The notes beneath the pieces are model-generated. The model was not told where the DNA came from, did not search any database, and saw nothing but the letters and a program-made list of their open reading frames with translations. Shown here in pieces: positions 28,596 through 33,954 of a DNA stretch of 33,954 nt. How positions within the stretch are numbered: the first letter of the stretch is position 1; each line of letters begins with the position of its first letter. Source of the stretch: Nemertoderma westbladi (Eukaryota > Xenacoelomorpha > Nemertodermatida > Nemertodermatidae); contig JAUCBJ010005104.1 of NCBI GenBank assembly GCA_032718475.1, positions 1-33,954 of the forward strand, in the 5' to 3' direction. The translations under genes and the position numbers were made by a program.

Positions 28596-30272
28596 TCAAA
28601 GAAAACTACTGTGACAAATCCAATAATTCAACCGTAATTATCAATACAGCGATGTAAACTGTTTGACCATTTACATGTTTTCCGAAGAAACAAATCATTA
28701 CCCGTTTTGTTGGAACATGGAGTCGCCCAAGATCGTTATTGTTCAGTGTGGCATTTGCTGTTGAAACATTTGCTTACCAGATAGCCTACCTCTGAGTAAG
28801 ATTTATAGATTTTGTCTTTGTGACATTGGATTGGTAGCAGTTCCAGTAGGTGAACTTTCAGAGTCAATGTTATCTCTCATGTGAATTCAATTACACAAAG
28901 CTATGCAAAAACCAACCTGTTCTGACAGCAGCAGCAATTAATTACATTTGGATAATTAATGCCCATCATCATACATAGAGGCGATAATTTACCAATACCA
29001 GACCAGTTGATTGCTTCAAATCATAGATTGCCAGTGAGTGTAGGTCTGGGTGAATTAGCATACCTTGTGTTTGTGGATCATGGATAGATGTGTGCCTGCG
29101 AAGTCCTAACGGTGACTGTTGGTTCTGTTTATTGTGCTTCTTTAGAGAGTACCGGGGTGTGTGTGTTTGTGTGTGTACGGCACTGGTTTGTGGTTGTTCA
29201 TCTTTGAACTTGCAGATGAGTCCTACCTAAGCGGACCAGGGACCACCGTTCTCTGGTTCTGAGTGAAATAATTGCAAAATATGGTACTGTATTACTACAG
29301 TATAGGCCTAATAGTTTGTATATTTACCGTAGAAATTTGCAGTGCAATCTCTGGCATGTTGATATTTTTGGCGGTCATGGCATTGCCGGATAGGATTTGT
29401 GTTCTTCATTATGGTATATTCGAATGGTATGTAGATGATACCTTGCTTTCCTGTTATGTATGGTGGCGTCTAGGCACAGAGTTGTATACTACTGCTGCAT
29501 TTGTCAGATAGACTGATCGAAATACTGTTTTAAATTATGGCACTCTGCACAGCACATTCCTGCATTGCATACCCGTACTCAATGCTCATCCCCTCTTTGA
29601 CTAAACGTTTTTATTTTACTTCTGTTGTCTGTAGTTAAACTTACTGCTTGCATTTACATTCACTTAATTATGTATCAGCATTGCTGCTTGTTCTGATTTT
29701 GTAGATTTCTCATGCCTGGTAGCCTAGTTTGTGATTGCTGTTTACTGTGTTCCCTTGTGCCCTTAGCCCTTGGTCAGCGATCATGGCCTGTAGTCCAAGT
29801 GATCTATATCGCTTTAGTTGACCTTGGTACTCTGTAACAGCAGACACCGATGCGATTGCGCTTATCCCTAGTACTCATGTTTATCAGTATTCACATAGGC
29901 GTCTGAACTGCATAAACCACTACAGCACTAGGTACATCATTCCTCACTACCGGCTGGCAGGTTTTCATTCCTTGTTGTAGCTAAGCTATTATGCCTATTA
30001 ACTTCCCGTATCGCCGTATCTTGTCCGCAGTTTGGCTACCGGATGCCGGACACTGACATCTGGACATGCACTTCCCACAGTAATTATGTTTAATGTAATT
30101 ATGTATCTGTAGTTAGAGCAGGCCATTGTTTGAATAGAATAAGCTGTGCAGGGATTGTAAATTTTGATCATATTACTAATTTTATCACTATTGATACTTG
30201 TACATTACCCAATGCACGTTTATTTGCCGATAAGGGACAGTTTATCCATGAAAGGCAGATAGATGAAAGAAG
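28596..30272. other. Region upstream of the second zinc-finger gene, no gene recognised
   Basis: Mixed sequence with a GT-rich run at 29,157-29,177. The open frames (for example 29,272-29,511) lack recognisable domains. A 5' untranslated exon or promoter for the downstream gene may lie here, but none can be pinned down. An in-frame TGA at 30,264-30,266 limits upstream extension of the zinc-finger frame. Confidence 0.5.
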
Positions 30273-33200
30273 ATGAAGTCTAAAAATAAGAAACTTCGTG
30301 AGTCAGAAACTCAATCAAATGCCCCTCCCTGGAAAACTGTTATACATGCATCTAATAATGAAATATCAAGTACCGGTAGAAGTATGACTCCATCAAGCCA
30401 GTTGACCCATGGATCATGGGAAAAAGTCTGCCCTGCGTGTGCAGAGTACTGTTACAACAGTCCAGGAATATTGTATTATCACTATGCTACTGAACATGTA
30501 ACAAATAATATGTGTTTGCCATGTGATTTGCCTTTTGATAACGAATCGATGAAACATCAACACATTCTTCAGCACATTAATATTGTTTTCAACAGTTGCC
30601 ACCTGTGTGGGGTTACATTTGATTGTCCCCAACGACTTGCTGACCATGTGAAGGTTATGCATGGCGGCCGCTATCATACCTCGGCAATGATAAAAGGCAC
30701 TTCAGAGTCGAGTGGAAGTTCACCTCGAAAATCGGCAAAATCGCCAGGTAGATATTTATCAGATGAAGCATCAAATATTGTGCAGAATATTCCCACAAAC
30801 AATATTGATGAATCTGAGATTTCCGAAGGAGAGGAAACTACTAACGAATCCCAGTGTGAGAAGCAATACGATGATAAATTTCTCTACTATGGAATAAATA
30901 GCATGGAACCTGTGTCAGCAAACACAGCATATATAGCTTGCATCGCATGCTCAAATAGTGTTTATGGATTAAGTAAATTTAGAAAACATTTCATTGATAA
31001 ACACACTGATAAAGATAAAAGTCTTTGTTTCGTTTGTGACTCAAGTTTCAATTCTGTTCAGAAGTTCGTTGGCCATGTAAGACACCATGTGTCTGAGTCT
31101 CTTTACCGGTGTTCAGCTTGTGAGGAAACCTTTGCATTAAAGAGGGATTTTCTGAAACATTTAGCTCTTCACGGCACCTCGGAGTTTGCTAGGTCGACCA
31201 TCTACACACCCAACCAACTGGTAGGCTCTGCCTTATCATCCCAGAATTATAAACTTCAACCTAATGTGGTCATTAAAAAGGAGCCAATATTCAAACTTGT
31301 TGCAGAGAGAGATATAAGCAATGTAGTCGAAACCTTAATAGCCAGCACCCCAGGTTCTAACCGAAGTGATGAAATGTTATACTATGGGTTTGATAGTTTG
31401 AAGCCTATAAAGGCCAAGTTTGCAGCAATACCTTGCATTTGTGGTGAGGTGTGTGTTGGTATTGAGAACCTTAAAACCCATCTTTATGCCAGTCACACAA
31501 CGAATAACAACTTTTGTACAATCTGCGAGAAGTCGTTTTCTGGAAGTAAGCATATTATGCGGCATGTCAACCGAGCAAGGTTTACTTGCAGTGTTTGTCA
31601 AAAATCTTTCTTTGAACGACTCCTGCTGTTGAGACACATGCATCATCATAAACCAGAGGAATTTTCAAGCTTTCAAGATGGAGGTGGTGAGGATATTAGT
31701 CAGGGAGTGAATGAGAGTTCAAGTGCGGATGGACACCGTCAAGAAAACAATAGTGTGGAAGATTCCACACTTTTTTCATGCACGAAGTGCCCACAGAAGT
31801 TCGAAAATTATACCGATTTCATTGATCACAAAGTAGATTGCGCTTCTTCAAATGCAAGCAAGCGAATTTTTAAGGAATGCCCATTCTGTGAAAGAAACCA
31901 CATCGCATCCAATTACAAGAGGCACATTCTAGTATGTCAGAAGAAAATTAAAGCGAAATTAATCGGTAAAAACATAGAGCCGGTTAATACAGCACAAACA
32001 TTTACACGCACTTGCAAAATATGTAAAAAGGTGTGTCGTACTTCATATAACATGAAGCGTCACCTTGCAGCGTGCTACAGAGAGTTTTTGGCGAGTAAGA
32101 AGTCAAAAAATCCATCAAATTCAGTGGCCGGGAAAGGCAAGGAAGGCGTTATTACTGCAACTGCTGATGGGAAGTTTATCTGTCCCCATTGCAATCTATC
32201 ATTCGATTGGAAATCCTATTTAATTCGGCACCTGCATACCCATGCAAAAAAAACAAGCCAGGCTAAACTACCTGTTTCTAAAATAAAAAGTAAGATTGCA
32301 GGGTCGTCACGGTTGTATACTTATATTTGCAGTTTTTGTCAAAGATGCTTCAATACTCCTGGAAATCTTGGTCGACATATCAGAGATAGTTGCCCTGTCC
32401 GTAAGTCCCAGTCGTCAGCTGCCGTGGTCCCCCATGGAGAGGCCCAGAATGGCATTGACCCCTCCCCGTCGGCCCCTGAGGAACATGATAATCCTGCCGC
32501 TCAGTGCAGTGTGCCCAAAATAGTTGCCGCGATCGGCAGCAAGAAATCATCGAAAAAGATATCAATGAAACCTTGGTCAACGGTTTTAGTTTCCTACAAG
32601 GATAACATAGTAATCAGGCAGTTCGGTAAAATAATATGCATTAATTGCAGTAAGAGATTACCAACTAAGATATCCTACACTAAACACTTTCTGGAAGAGC
32701 ATACCGACAGAAGGAGTGTTTGCAAACACTGCGATGTTACACCGCGTACATCGCTGCGGAAACACATTGCCAATCATGTCTACCATAGCAACTTCTCCTG
32801 TCCGCGCTGTGACACGAGTTTCCCTAAGAAACGGGCAATGATACGGCACATGCGCGTCGCTCATTCTGTTAAGTTGACTGTAATGTCGTCCAATAGCGTT
32901 CAGTTCTGGGAGGATGCCGCGTCCGATCTTGCCTCCTCGACGACTAACGAAACATCTGCGGAGATATTCACCGGTTTCGACTTTGAAGATAATTCCGTGG
33001 CTAAGCGAAACGATGTGGAACCTGGATGTGGTCAAACCGCGGAGCGATTCGAGGAGAACCGTGGAGTTATTGGCGAGAAGGATGGCGCTTCTTCGGAGCC
33101 AGTGAACTCGACTCATTCGAATAATATTGATTGCGCGGCGAGTGAACTCGTTGACGAGGAATTTAACGAGTTGGGAATGGAAAACACTGAGTCGTTTGCC

Positions 33201-33431
33201 GACGAGGAGATAGAAGACCAACCGGATGGGATGGATGTCGACGATCCGTGGAACGATACGGAGGTCGCCTACGCCGACGCGATTCAAGATTCAAAATCGA
33301 AGATTTCGAAAATCTGTTGCGAATTGAAGAGAAGCAACCCGGGTAAGAGCAACGCGTCCGTGTCCTGGTCGCTTAGCAACGGGGCTAAGAGCAATACGCC
33401 TGGTACATCCTGGTCTCCGGCCTGGAAGTAG
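30273..33431 (+). CDS. Multi-zinc-finger protein, C2H2 and C2HC fingers (1,052 aa), paralogue of 21,618-24,671
   Basis: This is probably a nuclear nucleic-acid-binding protein of unknown target. Fingers by residue: triplet 1 C53-C56/H70-H75, C81-C84/H97-H101, C109-C112/H125-H130. Triplet 2 is C223-C226/H239-H244, C252-C255/H268-H272, C280-C283/H296-H300. Triplet 3 is degenerate: C388-C390/H403-H408, then C415-C418/H431 lacking its last His, then C439-C442/H455-H459. Triplets 2 and 3 are each introduced by LYYG(I/F)(N/D)S. Four C2HC fingers lie at C503, C536, C581 and C686, with one C2H2 at C637. The final LVS-type module is 772-869 (C789, C817 and C843 fingers). The C-terminus (about 899-1,003) is acidic. 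Triplet 1 aligns without gaps to the paralogue (about 42/78 identical). An in-frame stop lies 9 bases upstream of the ATG, supporting this start unless a splice acceptor intervenes. There are no visible introns. Confidence 0.9.
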   Translation: MKSKNKKLRESETQSNAPPWKTVIHASNNEISSTGRSMTPSSQLTHGSWEKVCPACAEYCYNSPGILYYHYATEHVTNNMCLPCDLPFDNESMKHQHILQHINIVFNSCHLCGVTFDCPQRLADHVKVMHGGRYHTSAMIKGTSESSGSSPRKSAKSPGRYLSDEASNIVQNIPTNNIDESEISEGEETTNESQCEKQYDDKFLYYGINSMEPVSANTAYIACIACSNSVYGLSKFRKHFIDKHTDKDKSLCFVCDSSFNSVQKFVGHVRHHVSESLYRCSACEETFALKRDFLKHLALHGTSEFARSTIYTPNQLVGSALSSQNYKLQPNVVIKKEPIFKLVAERDISNVVETLIASTPGSNRSDEMLYYGFDSLKPIKAKFAAIPCICGEVCVGIENLKTHLYASHTTNNNFCTICEKSFSGSKHIMRHVNRARFTCSVCQKSFFERLLLLRHMHHHKPEEFSSFQDGGGEDISQGVNESSSADGHRQENNSVEDSTLFSCTKCPQKFENYTDFIDHKVDCASSNASKRIFKECPFCERNHIASNYKRHILVCQKKIKAKLIGKNIEPVNTAQTFTRTCKICKKVCRTSYNMKRHLAACYREFLASKKSKNPSNSVAGKGKEGVITATADGKFICPHCNLSFDWKSYLIRHLHTHAKKTSQAKLPVSKIKSKIAGSSRLYTYICSFCQRCFNTPGNLGRHIRDSCPVRKSQSSAAVVPHGEAQNGIDPSPSAPEEHDNPAAQCSVPKIVAAIGSKKSSKKISMKPWSTVLVSYKDNIVIRQFGKIICINCSKRLPTKISYTKHFLEEHTDRRSVCKHCDVTPRTSLRKHIANHVYHSNFSCPRCDTSFPKKRAMIRHMRVAHSVKLTVMSSNSVQFWEDAASDLASSTTNETSAEIFTGFDFEDNSVAKRNDVEPGCGQTAERFEENRGVIGEKDGASSEPVNSTHSNNIDCAASELVDEEFNELGMENTESFADEEIEDQPDGMDVDDPWNDTEVAYADAIQDSKSKISKICCELKRSNPGKSNASVSWSLSNGAKSNTPGTSWSPAWK

Positions 33432-33954
33432 ACATTGTCTTCTAGACAACGACAAACTGTTTATTATGTTACTTTTTTTTATATATAAACGTTCATCTGT
33501 CTGTCTTTATCTTTACTGAACTGAACATATTGTGTGTGCGGTTACAGATATTTTGTGTTTATTGGTAATTAATTATAATGTGCGACAGTTCACTAGAATT
33601 GTATTTTGCGTTGTAATATAAATACACTATTGACTGATATTTCGGATTTTTCTAATAGTAATACTGTAACGATTAGTTTTAACCCAATACAATTTTATTT
33701 AACATTTTAGGATATTTTAATATAAAAATGTTGAATTTCCTTTAATTTTCAATAATTTAATTATTGTCGGTTAAATTATTTTGATAAAAAACATTTTATA
33801 TTTTTGATTTTTCCGATTATGCGAATTGGTTCTCAAAAGGCACATTTTGCTTTCCATTATTTTCTAAATATCGTTTCATCGTTCAGTTGATTTCGTTGCA
33901 GTTGGAGTAAGGGGGCGTTGCAAGGATTCTCAATCAAAGATTTAGGATGTCGTA
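33432..33954. other. 3' flank of the second zinc-finger gene
   Basis: AT-rich. No canonical AATAAA was seen soon after the stop. AATATA-type variants occur near 33,616. Nothing else is recognisable. Confidence 0.5.

Noticed and set aside
29272-29511. 79-codon hydrophobic frame upstream of the second zinc-finger gene
   Set aside because: Hydrophobic residues arise from T-rich DNA; no signal-peptide or domain evidence and no conserved partner.
32658-33287. 209-codon minus-strand frame
   Set aside because: It lies antisense within the strongly supported zinc-finger gene and shows no domain; a shadow frame of CpG-rich codons.

Overview
The window is animal nuclear DNA. It has long stretches without genes, many nested dead transposons, AATAAA-type 3' signals and two large intronless-looking zinc-finger reading frames. 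The short palindromes TAGGCCTA and ACCGGT recur throughout, and the transposons include BEL/Pao, RTE-like LINEs and TTAA-flanked foldbacks. This fits a marine invertebrate, perhaps an echinoderm or another deuterostome. That placement is an impression from composition and is not proven.

Layout. At 1-1.8 kb a 5'-truncated LINE (family A, plus strand) lies between AT-rich repeats and is followed by a left-truncated foldback element. From 1.8 to 4.5 kb no gene is recognised. From 4.5 to 6.7 kb there is an old 2.2 kb inverted-repeat (foldback) structure with internal direct duplications. From 6.9 to 7.4 kb there is a degenerate array of 50-60 bp units. From 7.66 to 12.67 kb there is a nest of minus-strand LINEs: family A (7.83-9.99 kb) abuts or is inserted in family B, and family B is split by a 1,123 bp nearly palindromic element with exact TTAA duplications at 10,236-11,358. 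From 13.75 to 19.15 kb there is a dead minus-strand BEL/Pao retroelement, with gag, protease, RT, RNase H and the start of integrase, carrying a 1,347 bp internal tandem duplication. Another LINE-B scrap lies at 19.6-19.94 kb. The same 50-60 bp unit returns in inverted orientation at 19.94-20.76 kb, interrupted by a small inverted-repeat element.

The two convincing host genes are on the plus strand. One covers 21,618-24,671 (1,017 aa) and the other 30,273-33,431 (1,052 aa). They are paralogues: their N-terminal three-finger blocks align without gaps over 78 residues, with about 42 identities counted by hand. Both combine repeated three-finger C2H2 modules with a central set of C2HC fingers, and both gain CpG toward the 3' end. 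Between them lies a ~0.5 kb MITE-like element carrying two CTCF-like motifs, a weak tRNA-derived SINE head, and otherwise AT-rich DNA.

The zinc-finger proteins are probably nuclear nucleic-acid-binding proteins; their targets cannot be read from the sequence. All recognised retroelement remains between 7.8 and 19.9 kb lie on one strand, immediately upstream of the first zinc-finger gene. Whether this stretch is only a transposon graveyard or a functional one, such as a piRNA source locus, is an open inference. No tRNA gene, rRNA gene or CRISPR array was found.
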